Assembly: GCF_000315625.1 (NCBI RefSeq)
Contig: NW_005434590.1
Span: forward strand, 1 to 34,370
Length of the DNA stretch: 34,370 bases
DNA from: Guillardia theta CCMP2712
Lineage: Eukaryota > Cryptophyceae > Pyrenomonadales > Geminigeraceae
Direction of reading: 5' to 3'
The notes beneath the pieces are model-generated. The model searched no databases, was not told the DNA's origin, and saw nothing but the letters and a program-made list of their open reading frames with translations. Shown one piece after another: positions 10,201-21,589 of this stretch. Every line of letters starts with the position of its first letter. Within the stretch, counting starts at the first letter, position 1. The position numbers and the translations under genes are program-made.

Positions 10201-11838
10201 TCGGCCTCTTTCTTGGCCTTTCTTTCAAACCTATGCAAGCATCACTTTCACCTCGACAACGACCGACTCTTACTTCTCCTTGTGCTCCGGATCTAATCCT
10301 TGCCACATCTTCACCATCACCATCACCACTTCCGCTGGAGTGGCTTTTGGATTCGCCTTCAAACACGTCAGCATGTTGGCGGAGCAAATTCGGTTAGTTT
10401 CTCACTTGCTGTACTTTTTGCCTATTCGTGTTACAAAAAATCTCGAATCCAGTCTTGGCTTTCGATGAAGTATCTTCCGATGACGAGTTCGTCTCAGATT
10501 TTGATTTCTTGCTGCTCTTGGCATCATCCTCTTTCTCAATCTTGTGCTTCTCAGAGGTTTTCTTTTTGCTTTCTTTCTTCTCTTGTTTCTGTTTCTTCTT
10601 CTTGCTTCTGCCAAGCATATCATTCAGCACTTCCTCGTTTATTCAACGCTACATACTTTGAACTTTCGTCTTCAGAGTCGCTGGATGAAGAATCATTCGA
10701 AACTCTACTCCTGCGCAGTTTGCAATCAACTAGCAAACGCAACACATCAGCAATAGCAACCTCTTTTTACTTGATTTCTTTTTTTCTTTCGGAATTGGAT
10801 CCTCATCTTCCCTGCGGTCTCAAGTCAAACAGATCGAAACATCAACGCAAGCGTGTCCGACTCAGGAGGAAACGCGGCCGCAAGTTGTGAGCCCGGCGAT
10901 TCTTTCTCGAGGTTTGCTTCCTGCACAGCTGTCTTGAAGAGTTTCGAGGTTGATTTCTTCGACAGTTCGTTGTAGTGCTTGTCGAAATTCTTCAGCTCGT
11001 CATTTCTTGACCAAGTAAACATATGATCTCCGAAGCAGTAAGCCAGCTCCGACTCTGGTCTCTTTGCATCGAGCACATTGTCCTACAGGAGACTATCACA
11101 TCGCGACGCGCATCACGATCGGAAAGAGCACCTTCAAGTGCGGCGGAACATCTTCCATCTCAACTATCATTCCAGGCCACCAGGGATACCCCTTGATGCG
11201 CACCCACGTCAGTTGACCGCGCCTCTTGCTACTTGAAGCTGATGAAGTCTTCTTCTCTGACGCTTTTTGGTCCGAATTGTTCTCCGCGGCTTTGCTTTGT
11301 TTTGCCGGAGCTTTTTCCGTCTTCGCCGTGCTCTGTCAAAATAAAAAGTTAGACAGTATGTAGTCAATGAAAGCAGGTAGCAGTGCTTGTCAAGTATACA
11401 CATACGTCGGTGCTTTCTTTGTCTTTTTCCGAATCCAATTTTCCTTTTTCGCCACCTTCCTTGGCCTTGTCTTCCGACGAGGATTTGACGGCCTGAAAGC
11501 AGGCATGATTTCAAGCAAGCAAGAATCTCAGCAAATACGCTTTCTGCATTTTCGCCGGCAATGGCATCATTCTCAATGCCGTTCGAATTCTCTTTCGATG
11601 TTTCACCTTCATCTTTGGAAAGGTGAGTCTTGCAAGGCTGTAAAACCTGTCCTTACTTTGAGCTTTCTTCTCGGCAGAGTCTGATGAGTCAGGCACTGTC
11701 TTAGATGAGTGGTCTTGTTTCACTTCTGTGCAACACTATCAGCAACCTACAGGCACCTCACAGAGGGCTACCATCTTCCGAACTCGAGCTGCTTGAGTCT
11801 GAGCCCTCCCTCGACGCAGCTTCTGGTGAAGGTGCCAT
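7276..11838 (-). CDS. PWWP-HMG box-PHD finger-RRM chromatin/RNA-associated protein
   Basis: 28 exons join in frame from ATG 11838 to TAG 7276 (about 1019 residues; introns 38-118 nt, mostly 40-60). Exon ends include 11772, 11132-11332, 10874-11082, 10406-10607, 9950-10035, 9777-9878, 9217-9282, 8664-8915 and 7361-7872. A Ser/acidic/Lys-rich N-terminus is followed by a PWWP domain (VRIKGYPWWPGMIVEM, near residue 150; PWWP domains read methylated nucleosomes). A Lys/Ser-rich linker leads to an HMG-box-like unit (about 322-378, with MWQGLDPEHKEKFERKAKK), then a C4HC3 PHD finger (about 431-472: YCDDCGDAGDLLCCDGC, then PWYCNACK). An RRM follows (about 570-645: RNP2 LYVGNL, RNP1 KNFAFIQF). The C-terminal half is helical, then Pro/Gly-rich with a Q9 run, ending in an amphipathic helix LLSQIQNVVGT. 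A role as nuclear histone reader with RNA binding is inferred. Some short C-terminal exon borders (8150-8562) are less certain. Confidence 0.88.
7684..7716. repeat. (CTG)n run encoding polyglutamine on the minus strand
   Basis: About nine CTG triplets on the plus strand, read as CAG codons by the PWWP/PHD gene. They give a Gln run between Gly-rich segments in its C-terminal region. Confidence 0.9.
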
Positions 11839-12344
11839 GGCTGGAAAACAAACGCGTCAGGCCAAGAAACCATGTCTCCATCATGAACTCTCTCTCTAAC
11901 ACACTCACACACACTTGCTTCATAGTCATACATCACAAATGCTGCTTGCTCACTACTCGCTTTCCTCGCACTTCCACGTCCATATCTGCATCCTCTCTGC
12001 TCCTGATGCCTTGTCGCCTACTCCTTACAGTAAATCACTTCAGAATTCTCATATCCTCGCCCTCGCGCACTACCAGCTGATCTCTTCGCACATCGATACC
12101 TCTTCTCCTCGCCTCGTTTGTTAATTTCACCCGCTTCTTCTTACCGCCTCGTCTTCTGACAACCTTTTCTCTGTGAACTTGTTCTGATGAGAGTGCATTC
12201 TTGCCCTCTTCCCTTCTCCACTCCTGCTCTTATCTGAACTCACCCTCCTCTCACATCCTCTCTCCTCCTCTCTCCTCCTCCATTCCTCTCCTCCTTCGTT
12301 TTCTGTTTCGACTCGCATCTTCCTGCTTCTCATCTTGACTACCC
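11839..12344. other. Gene-free 5' flank of the PWWP/PHD gene
   Basis: Pyrimidine-rich sequence without protein-like ORFs. It contains a short ACACTCACACACAC run near 11900 and CTCTCCTCC stretches near 12240-12290. It presumably includes the promoter of the minus-strand gene starting at 11838. I see no clear TATA element. Confidence 0.5.
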
Positions 12345-12925
12345 CACCCCTGTTTGTCACTACATAACCCTACCACAACCACCATCGGCTAGTGGTACAC
12401 TACCCCCACCACCATTTCAAGAATTACACCCCTGGTGGTAAGCCGTTCAGTTTATTGGATTTCGAAGGTAGATACTACCCCTACCACACTGATTTGTACC
12501 CCTACCCTGATTCAATCTACCGAACCACCCACAACCTCAGCTCTGAAACCCTGCCACTGCACTACCCCCACCTAGAGCGCTATAAGCCTCACCCACCTTA
12601 AGATACCCACCCCTTCACATCACTACCCGTACTATTCTCCAAAAGTACCCCCCTTCATCAAGAGAGACTCCCACCCTAACCTCAAAACTTTTACCCCACC
12701 CAAGCCCTTCGATCACACCCCACCCACTATTTTCAAAAGCTTAGCCAGTACCCCTTCGTTCTCACTGGTAAGTGAGGCAGCACCTACCTCGACATTGATA
12801 GCAAATATTCCTTGAATGACCGGGTACTTGGATTGACCCACCCATACCGATTTTGTGTTTCTGCTACCCCCACCCCCTCTACATCATTAGAGACGCGTGC
12901 TGATTGTGGAATGTGGTTATGTTCG
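12345..12925. other. C-tract block (CCCTACCCC/CCACCCC-rich)
   Basis: Irregular, imperfect motifs such as ACTACCCCCACC, TACCCCTACC and CCCCACCC, with short AT-rich spacers. It is the complementary orientation of the G-tract block at 21590-22565 and resembles 2590-3665 and 27600-27745. No coding potential is seen. It ends where GC island B begins. Confidence 0.65.
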
Positions 12926-12929
12926 ACGT

Positions 12930-13915
12930 TCCGACTTGCCCACCCGGCCCGGCGGGCCCCGGCGAGGCTGAGGCCCGGCCCGCCGCGGCCGGGCTCACGC
13001 GTGATGAGACTCAGAGTCGGGGCCCGGGCCCGAGTCCCGGCGGGACAGCCTGACGCCCGCCCACAGGCTGCCGCGAGTGGAACTCCGCCGGGGACAACCT
13101 AACGGTCACGGGCGGAGTCCGGCGGTCCCAGCCTGGCAGCGTACCGTGGCCCGTGGGCGGCGGCGGGCGCCGGCCGGGCGCCGGCACAGTAGTCAGGTTC
13201 ACGCCGATCCGGGCCGCCGCCGGGCCCGGTGGCTCCGAGGACCGTTCGGACACTGCCGGTACTACCGTACGGTACTGCAGTACTAAGTGTCGCAGGCTGA
13301 GTTCAATCGGAGTGACTGGTCCGGCCTGCGGCGGCCGCGGCCGCGGACAACCGTTGAACTTTGCCAGTTGAAGCGGGCCCGGCCCGGCCCGGCTCAGTAG
13401 CCGTACACTGCTTCGGGCCGGTCCCGGGCCGAGTCCGGTCCGGGCCGTCCGAGGCTCGGCGGCCCCGCGGCGGCGGCGTAGACGGCTGAGTGCCGCCGCC
13501 GCCGCTCAGCCGCTGTCGGACTCCCCGGGCCCGGCGGCGCTCCCGCTGAGCCCGGTGGTTCCGAAGATCAACTCGGCAACTCCGGGGGCGTTATCGGTCA
13601 TCACCGAGTCCGCTATGATCATGCCATGGAACATGATGGCGGCTTCCGGCCGCCCTCGCGGGCCGCCGCGGGCCGGGCCAACCGTAGTGACTTGAAGCCA
13701 GGCTCACAGGCTGACACGACTGACTCGGTCACCTGCTGCCACACGGTACGGTCCGTACGGCGGTCCGGGCCCCGCCCGGAACTTTCCGACCGTACTGAGG
13801 GGGCGGTGCCCCCGGGGGCTCAGTCACTGAAAGTTCCGACTCCGGACCGTCTGAGTAACGCCGGCGGCCGGGGTGAACTTCGGAACGGCCGTGACGGCCG
13901 GGGTTTACTACTGAC
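12930..13915. other. GC-rich island B, non-coding
   Basis: The same motif vocabulary as island A: CCCGGCCCGG, GCGGCCGCGGCC (near 13330), CGTACGGTAC and short GACTCAGT pieces. Many short ORFs on both strands, none protein-like. It ends about 70 bp before the putative start of the multi-GAF gene. Confidence 0.6.
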
Positions 13916-13983
13916 GGGTGGGGTGTTATGAGCCGCTCATAGGAGAGAGGGGTGGTCATGGAGCCTGGGGTAGTGGGGCGATT

Positions 13984-16900
13984 ATGGCGCAGGATCCTCA
14001 GGGAGGGAGCAGGGCGGGCGTCGTCAAGGTGGTGGAGGGAGTGTGGGGAGGGAGAGGAGGGAGGGAGAGCAGAGGAGTAGAAGCTGCGAGCAGATGGGCG
14101 TCAGGTCGAGCGATGGCCTTGACTCGATCGTCATGGGCGGCTGCCGTGTTAGAGAGGAACCAAGCGGAATGGCTGCTGGTGTCTGGCGACGGCAACATGA
14201 GCAGGCATGTGGGAGGGTGGGGACAAGGGTTGCTTGCTCGCGCGTTGGAAGGTCAAGTTGTTTTGTGCAACGACGTCAATGCAGGTGAATCAGCTCGCAT
14301 CCTGACTTGCCATGAGCTTCGAAATCGTCGCCACCTCGCTCCACGTTCGCGAGGTGGCGGCTGGCGTATGCTGATCTTGTTGGCAGAACCTCGCTACGTG
14401 TCCCAGAAGGACTGCAAAGGACGAGGAAGCTCGAAGGAAGAGCCGACATGTATGCTGGTTGTTCCTCTCATGGACGAGGACGGGGACTGCATCGGGGCCC
14501 TCCAGGTGGCGGGGAGCAAGGGCAAGAAGTGAGTGAGATTGAGGGAGTAGCAAGTCAGACTGACGAGGACGAGCAGGTTCAGTAAGGAAGATGTAGCTGT
14601 ACTTCAGCTCATTGCACTGAAACTTGTGTGCGTCCTTGAGAACTGTCACTTCAATCACAAACACAAGTCTGCCCTTGACCTTGGGGCGACGCAACCGACC
14701 AACTTGCATGTTGAGCTGCGAACAATGCTCAAGGCGTGCGAGGGTGATCGGGCCAGCATGACGTCGACAGTTGAGCGTCACATCACCTCAGTGGTCAACT
14801 GCCAGCATGTCCACATCCGCCTCCATCACAAGAGAAGCGGAGAAGCACCAGACTATCTGACTGACGGCAGCAGCAGCCTCGGGCCCTTGGCGACAGAGAG
14901 CACCAGGGCTGACGTAGAGCTGACAAGCATCTCAGTTCCGGTCATCTCCTCTCCCCTAGATCAGATCCCTTGGGGGAGCATCCTACTCCATGGTTGCGAA
15001 CCCCTGAGCGATGGCGCAAGCGACTGGCTCAGGCAGGTCGCCCAGCAGGTTCTCCTCTCCTCTCCTCTCCTCTCCTCTCCTCGCCTTCTCCTCTCCTCTC
15101 CTCTGCTTCAAGTTGCCTGCTGACAGCAGCCGCAAGTTTGGGGCTCATCTCAGCAAGAGAAGCGTGGAAGAGGCGGCAGCACGCGGGTCGCGCTGCTTTG
15201 GAAGCATCTGTGGCGCGCGAGATTTCAGCTCGGCGTCTGCTGAGTTCGTCTGCTGGGTGGAGGAGAGCCTGGACGCGCAGGGCGGGGTGATACGTAGGAG
15301 GGGAACGTCGGTGAGAAGACTCGCGAGCATCTTGTAGCTGACAAGACGCCAGGAGTATGAGATGTACGTCAATGGCAGGACGAGCCTCGTGAAGGTCAAC
15401 TGCTGGGCTGCTCCTGGGCCGCTCCTGGGCTCTGACGCATGGCAGGATGGTCAGCGGTGGAGATCACGGATGGTGGAAGTGGTTATGGAGACAGGGGAAG
15501 CCCTCGTAGCGGACAGGTGGCCCTGCGCTACCTCGACGCCTCTGAGTAGCCGCAGAGTCTGGAAGGAGGAGGAGACTAGAACAAGGAGGGGAGGGGAGGA
15601 GGAAGAGGAGGAGGAGGAGGAGGACTTGTTGTTGTGGTATGAGACAGACAACAAGGTAGGGCGTCTCTTTTGCTCGGCCTCCTCTTGACTCTGTCGACCT
15701 TCAGCGTCTCGCCTCCTGCATCCTCTGCGTTCCTCTACTCAACTGGAGTACTCGAGAAGTGGAGGGGGTCGCCTTTGCTCGGAGGTTCTCCAAGGTGAGT
15801 CAGCAGACGTTGCAGCTGGAGTTGAGCTGGAGCAGGCGAAGTTTGCGCAAGAAGAGAAGCAAGTGGTGGAGAGCATGACCCTCGCGCTCTCCTGCCACCT
15901 GCTGCTCTCTCTCCGAGTCGCTGCCTGCGCTCGCTCTTCGATGCAACAGCAGCGTTTTAGAAGCTTTGCAAGGGAGCTGACGACGATGTTCAGGGAGGTA
16001 GATGCCAAGAAGTGAGTCCGTCTCCTCTCCTTCTCCCCCCCTCTCCTCCCTCCTCTGCTCCCCTCCTCTCCTTCTCCTCTCCTTCTCCTCTCCTTCTCAT
16101 GCGCTCTCAGGCTCCTGCACACCTCTTCCTTGACGCTGTCAAACCTGCTCGATGCTGAGCAATGTGAGCTGGGAAGCAGCTGAGCCCGCCTCAAGTCTCA
16201 AGTCGCTTGTCAGGCCACATCTTCTCTGTGGATCGCAAGTCGAACGAGGTCGCAGGGCAGGTGAGCCGTCGACCCTCTCCAGCTGCAGCTGAGGAGCAGC
16301 AGGGGACCGTCACGATGCCCAAAGACGAAGGACTCTTCGCTCAGGTCTGCCTGCCTGCCGCCCCGCTGCTGCTGCTGCTGCTGACGTCACCGCCACAAGG
16401 TTCTCAAGTCCAAGAAGTCGCTCACGGTGGACGCGCGAGCTCTTGTGACCGCCGTCCCTGCGGTTCCTCCTCTCACTTCCCTCCAGGTCCAGCCCGACCC
16501 AGCACGACCCTCAGCTGCCAGGGCGATGATCTTGTACCCGGTCGTGAGCAGCAAGCACAAGGTCCTGGCGATCATCCAGCTGACCTCCAAGGAGAGCGCG
16601 TGGGGAGAGGAGGAGCTCGAGCTCGTCAGCAGCTTCGCCGTGGCTCTAGCAGTGGCGCTGGAGCAATGCTCGAGATCCTCCACGGCGAGACGAAGCTGAG
16701 AAAACGCGAGTGGCTGATGTTGGCTGAGCAGGAGCTGGGCGACCAACTGAGCCTTCCGATCGATGCAGCTGAGAAGGTGATGCGCCGGCAGATGCAGAGG
16801 AGGGTGAAGGAGAAGCTCAGCTGCAGAGCTGCCGTCGTGTACAAGTTCGACCCCAACTGGAAGCAGCTGACCTGCCTGGACCCCGTGGGAGTCTTGAGAC

Positions 16901-19261
16901 GAGTCAGCAGCGTCAAGGGGATCGTGGGCCACGTGTTCCAGACAGGGGAGATGGTGTCGTCCGACGACCCGCTGTCGGTCCCGCACTTCCATGCTGATGC
17001 CGACAAGCCGCTCGAGGAAGACGTGGGCGAGGAGAGGCAGATGATGACAAGCTGATGTGTCGGGGCAGGTCAAGACGCTACTGTGCTCAGCTCTGCTGGA
17101 CCGAGCTGGGAATCACGTGGGGGTGATGTTGGCGGTGAACAAGAGCAACGGGAAGTTCTCCTTCAAGTGCGTTGATGAGCTTTGAATCTCGACCCGCCTG
17201 TTGACCTCCAGCAGGGACGAGAAGTGGCTCAAGTCCGTCTCCTCCGACTTTGCTGAGCTCCTGCAGACAGTCCAAGTTCGAAGACGCACGTCAGGCCGTC
17301 AGAGCCGATGGCGCCTTCTTGCACGCCATTGGCCGCTTGTCCGGTACCGCCAGTGACTGCCGTTGCCCCTCTAACTCGCCGCAGGCTTGACGTCCCTCAA
17401 CGAGTTCCTCGCTGAGTTGCGGCAGCACGTGAAGCAGCTCATGGCCTGCTCGGCCTGCTCCTCCTACCTGCTGGATCGCGACATGGCAAGCTTCTTCACC
17501 GTCGACGCCGGCGGCAACGAGTGTCGCATCCCCAGCAGCCCCGACACCGTCATAGGTCACGTGGCCCTCAAGCAGACCCTCGTCCGCGTCGCCGACCTCC
17601 ACAAGGCTCCGCGTCAGCTGGGAGTGAGCTGGGGTCTGACTGCCTCTCAGGACCCGCGATTCTCTCACGCGGCGAGGGGGAGGGAGGGGGAGGACCCCGT
17701 GCGCATGCTCTGCTGCCCCATCGTGACTGATCGCCGAGTGACGGGAGTCATCCAGTCACCTCAGCTCGCAACTTGACGAGCTCTGACCAGCTGGTGGCAG
17801 GTGCGTGAGAGCCAAGGAGGAGGAGGAGTTCTCCCCCCACGACGAGCTGCTCCTCGAAGATTTCATCCGCGTCGTCGTGGTCGAGACCCTCAGGAGCGTC
17901 GAGAGGAACGTCAGACTGCTGGATCTCCAGCAGCTGCCGCAGACTCTGCTGGCCCTCACCTACCATCATCGAGACGCCTTCAGCTTCTTCGAGAGCGCAA
18001 AGTCGACGCTGCGGGAGGCGCTGGACTGCGAGCGGGTGAGGAGGGGAAGGAGGAGGATAGGTGGGAGCACGAGGAAGCTGAGGGACAGCAGGTGAATCTC
18101 TTCCTCGTGGACCCGGAGCAGCAGACGGTCAGGCTCGACCAAGGCCTCGGGTGAGCTCGTGGAGCTGCTGCCGTCCCCCATGACGATCCTCAGGTACTCG
18201 GATGAGGTGGCGCAGTTGGAGGCGCAGGTCAGAGCAGCGGAGAAGGCAGCAGAGGTGAGCGAGTGAGAGGAGGGGAGTAGGGCGAGAGTCAGAGAGGTTG
18301 AGCAGGAGGAGAGCGAGAGGAGGGAGCTGAAGCTGAAGCTGGGACATGCTCGCCGGATGCAAGAAGAGCTGCAGGGAACGTTCGTCTCGTTCCCCATCGG
18401 GCAGGGAGTGGCCGGTCGAGCAGCGACACGTCAGGGAGTGACGAACTTTAGCAGCGTCGAGCATGAGAAGTTGCAGGAGGTCGAGAAAGTCTCCATCCTG
18501 GGGAAGCCTTGTCGCAACATGCTGTGCTGCCGAGCTGTCGACGGCTGCGAGCGAGTTGTTGCGGTTGTGCAGGCGATCAACAAGAGAGCAGGAGTGTTCT
18601 CCCAGGCTGACGCCTCCCTCCTGGCCTCCCTCTCTCCCCAACTCGCAGCTTCTGTGGCAGAGGCAGCTCATGCTCAGCAGCTCGAGCATGGCAGGAGCCG
18701 CTTCATGGACTTGAGCCGCATGGCAGTCGACAGTCTGGCCTGCTTGGACGAGACTTCGCTCTGGTGCCTCGTCGCCGCTTGAAGCTTCTTGACTCACGCC
18801 TGGTTCAGTGAGCTGGTCTTGAGCTGGGGCCCTCGGGTCACAGGCGCTCACACGTGCAAGCTGTGGGTGTATGACAGCAAGGAGGGCCTCCTGGCCTCCA
18901 GCTCGGCCTCGCATGGGCGGCGGAGTCTGAGCCTAGACGAGCACTCGGCGACGGCCATCGGTAGCGTCGCCTGCCGCTGCTCCTCCCTCACCTGCCGCAG
19001 GACAAGCCGCCTTGTCAGGCGAGCGACAGCTGGGCCAGGTGGAGGGCGGCAGGCGTGTACAGTACGAGCCCGTTAAGTCAGGCACACGAACCGTCGGGGT
19101 GCTGGAGCTGCGAATGAGCAGGTGGGAGGGAGGGAGAGGAGGTGTGGGATAGGTGAAGGTGTTGCAGGAGCACAGAGAGCGAGGACGAGAAGGAGGCGGT
19201 GGAGATTCTGATACGAATGATCGCAAACGCACTTGAAAGGCTCAGCCCGACAGAAACTTGA
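13984..19261 (+). CDS. Multi-GAF sensory protein with about eight tandem GAF domains
   Basis: 23 exons join in frame from ATG 13984 to TGA 19261 (about 1385 residues). Well-supported exons include 13984-14284, 14387-14528, 14577-15048, 16675-17022, 17069-17166, 17385-17754, 17801-18035, 18297-18763, 18809-18960 and 19001-19121. Repeating GAF units are visible, each with a helix, a strand like VVYKFD or LFLVD, a GIVGHVF-type turn, a D-P-R-F/Y segment, a vP strand and a final helix. Approximate residues: 30-165, 175-305, 305-555, 555-690, 690-845, 845-1000, 1015-1250, 1255-1385. GAF5 has GIVGHVFQTGEMV and NKSNGKFSFKDE, which fits the NKFDE motif of cyclic-nucleotide-binding GAF domains of phosphodiesterases and adenylyl cyclases. 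No catalytic domain follows the last GAF before the stop. Ligands, partners and the true N-terminus are unknown. Four inferred introns are only 32-35 nt, so those junctions may instead be frameshifts. Confidence 0.82.
15049..15136 (+). repeat. Intron with (TCTCC)n repeat in the multi-GAF gene
   Basis: The intron after GAF2 starts with the donor GTTCTC and consists largely of CTCTCCTCTCC units. The same GTTCTC donor is used at the last visible exon of the rhodopsin-kinase gene. The acceptor is ambiguous (several CAG/AAG options between 15125 and 15136); 15136 keeps the frame. Confidence 0.6.
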
Positions 19262-19328
19262 TGCATGTAAACTTTCATAGCGCAACAATATGATTAAACA
19301 AACTTCCTTACTGCCTCCTCCCTTACCT

Positions 19329-21160
19329 TCAATCCTCCCTCGCTCTCTTTGAAACTTCACAAGGCACCTCACAAGCTTCTGCCAGACTTCTTTTCTGCCC
19401 CGCAATGTCCGATCCTTTTGACCCCTCCCCCTTGCTATCTTTGTTCTCTGTCGATTGTTCCTCCGGCCCCATTGGTGGGCCCACACTTCGCGTCCTGTTG
19501 CAGCCTTGCTTCAACTTAAATGACTCGAGCTCACACGCCTTTGACGATTTTGTCTTGGAGCATGCCGGAAACAGCTCAGCACTCAACGGGATCGTGTGGA
19601 CGCCACACAACATCGAGTTCATGCTACCCAACCAAGCCTCTTTCTTATACCTTCGCTCCGCCAGTCCCCCTAGCTCAACCTTTCCCGGTCGATTGAGCTT
19701 GTCGTTCTTCTCCCTGACAAGCATAACGACATCGCCCCAGTACTCCTCCCTCGAGCTGCAAGTGGTTGACGCCTTGCTGGAGGATGAGACACTTCTCGTG
19801 AAGCCTCGGACCTCTTCCTCGCCCTCCTCGTCCTCGTCAGGGGTCTCAGCTTCTTGTGACGCGCAACTTTGTACCCTGGTCACGTCGCTATCGGAGGGGC
19901 ATACAGACAAGGACTTGAGGTTGTGGATCTCCTCTCGCGATGCCGGTCGCACCTAACTCGTTGTCAGGTCGATTCGAGCAAAGACACAGGAAAGCTCACC
20001 TTAGCCAAGCTCTCGCCCGCCGAAGCTTTCAACACAACAGTAGCGAACTCTTCGAGCTTATCCGACTGAGGGACAAGATGAGACCCATGAGAGGACGGCA
20101 AATACGGACGAACCTCCAGCTTCTCCAATTCTGAGTGGATGGAACCGACAAGGGCATCTTTCCAACGATTCATGCTTATAAAAAGCTCCTGTTGATTCTG
20201 CTTGACGCAAATCAGAACCGACAGCAGAACAAGGCAAGGCGTATTACATCTTTCACGTTCCATGTCTTCTTCTGCGAATCATACGACTGTTGTATTTTGC
20301 TGCAGAGCATTAGTGTGCAAGCCTTCAGGATGATTACAAGCGTACCGACACTGATCAACGAAGCAGGAGGTTTGTCCACGTAGCAGTCGGATCTGACACT
20401 CCTGCAACAATGTCAAGACTTGCCACGTAAGTGTCTCGCGCAATACCTGAGCCAGCCTATCTAAGACAATACGAACCACCTTGGACTTGACAAACAAGCA
20501 CAGCAATTCCCATCTCTCCAGCATCGTCTTAGATGTTTCGTCCACAATCGACTGCTGACGGCGTATACGAGTTTTCAGCAGCGCAAAATCAGACAAGCTT
20601 GGTTCTTTAAGCTTCTTCTCTTGCAGTGAAAGCAAGTATTCCAGTTGCTTCTTTGCCTGATTCATTTGCACAACAGACTCGTGATAATATACATCTGCTT
20701 TTCGGACTTCCGCGATAAGTTCTTTGACAGAGCTTGATTCGAGCTGCGTGACATTCGGGTTGACACCAATGAGAGACTCGAGGAGGTGAATCGCCACCGC
20801 ATGATCAGTCAGCTCGGCTCGAGAAAGAACGGTTGACTTGCTTCCGTAGATACTTTGTGGGTCTAAAACAATCTTTAGCGCAGAGTCACATGCTGTATTT
20901 ATCGCATCTGTCAGCGTGTCCTTGTCGCCTTCGTGCAATCTCTTGCTGTTGGACATGGCTTCAGACAGAGCAAAAGAGCAAAGAAGCATTGCTTCATTGC
21001 TGCATTTTAATCTTAATTTCTCGCAGGAAAATTGTTCTCCAGCGCAAACGCTCGCATCTGAACTATCATTTTTCCTTGGAAATCGCGAAAATGCTGAGTT
21101 GTGGGAATGCTGGAAACAAGGGTCGTTTAGATTATCAGCCGGAACCTCAGAATTCTTCAT
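19329..21160 (-). CDS. Helical protein of unknown function, 526 residues
   Basis: Exons 21160-20447, 20401-20352, 20299-20257, 20197-20114, 20065-20000 and 19952-19329 join in frame (introns 45-59 nt) from ATG 21160 to TGA 19329. Residues about 45-300 are predicted mostly helical with heptad-like spacing (for example VVQMNQAKKQLEYLLSLQEK and MLERWELLCLFVKSKVVRIV), which loosely resembles a BAR-type or other coiled-coil bundle; I cannot assign a family. The C-terminal 200 residues are low in hydrophobics, with an acidic stretch (DEDEEGEEE) and a basic KRSL...KRARED end that could be a nuclear signal. The gene ends tail-to-tail with the multi-GAF gene, 67 bp apart. An upstream in-frame extension of the first exon is low-complexity and was not included. 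Confidence 0.75.
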
Positions 21161-21589
21161 GTTCTGTTCTCTGAATAAATACAAGCTGTGGATGTGGCAG
21201 TAGACGTGGGGGCAGCTGAGATTCGAAGGACCTGTTTGGATCAATGGCACTTGGGATGCATCCAGTATACAACGAGCAGGAGGAAGGGCAAGGCTTGATT
21301 GATTGGTACCAGCGCTGGTCGGAGGAGGGGCTGAACGGTCTAATCCGACAAAGAGCAGGAGGAATGGCAAGGTCCTGATGAAAGGAGGAGGATGCAAGGA
21401 GGATGGGAGAGGGAGAGGGAGGAGGAGGGAGGAGGAGAGGGAGTAGGAGGGGGAGTAGGAGGGGGGGGGGGAGGGGGAAGAGGGGGAGGAGGAATACGGA
21501 GGTGGGGGAGAGGTGCTGGAGGAGCAGGCGGGCAGGCAAGGGAGGAGAAAGAGATGGTAGGGGCTCGTAGTGAGGGGCGAGGGGTACTG
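21161..21589. repeat. 5' flank with purine-rich (GGAGGGGGA)-type repeat
   Basis: From about 21390 to 21500 the plus strand is GGAGGAGGGAGGAGAGGGAG-like, including a nine-G run near 21461. The remainder is the presumed promoter region of the minus-strand gene starting at 21160. Long proline-rich minus-strand ORFs here are low-complexity artefacts. Confidence 0.7.

Noticed and set aside
17615-17650. 27-nt GTGAGC...CTCAG segment in GAF6 as an intron
   Set aside because: It is a multiple of three and open in frame, shorter than any other candidate, and the protein reads well with it retained.
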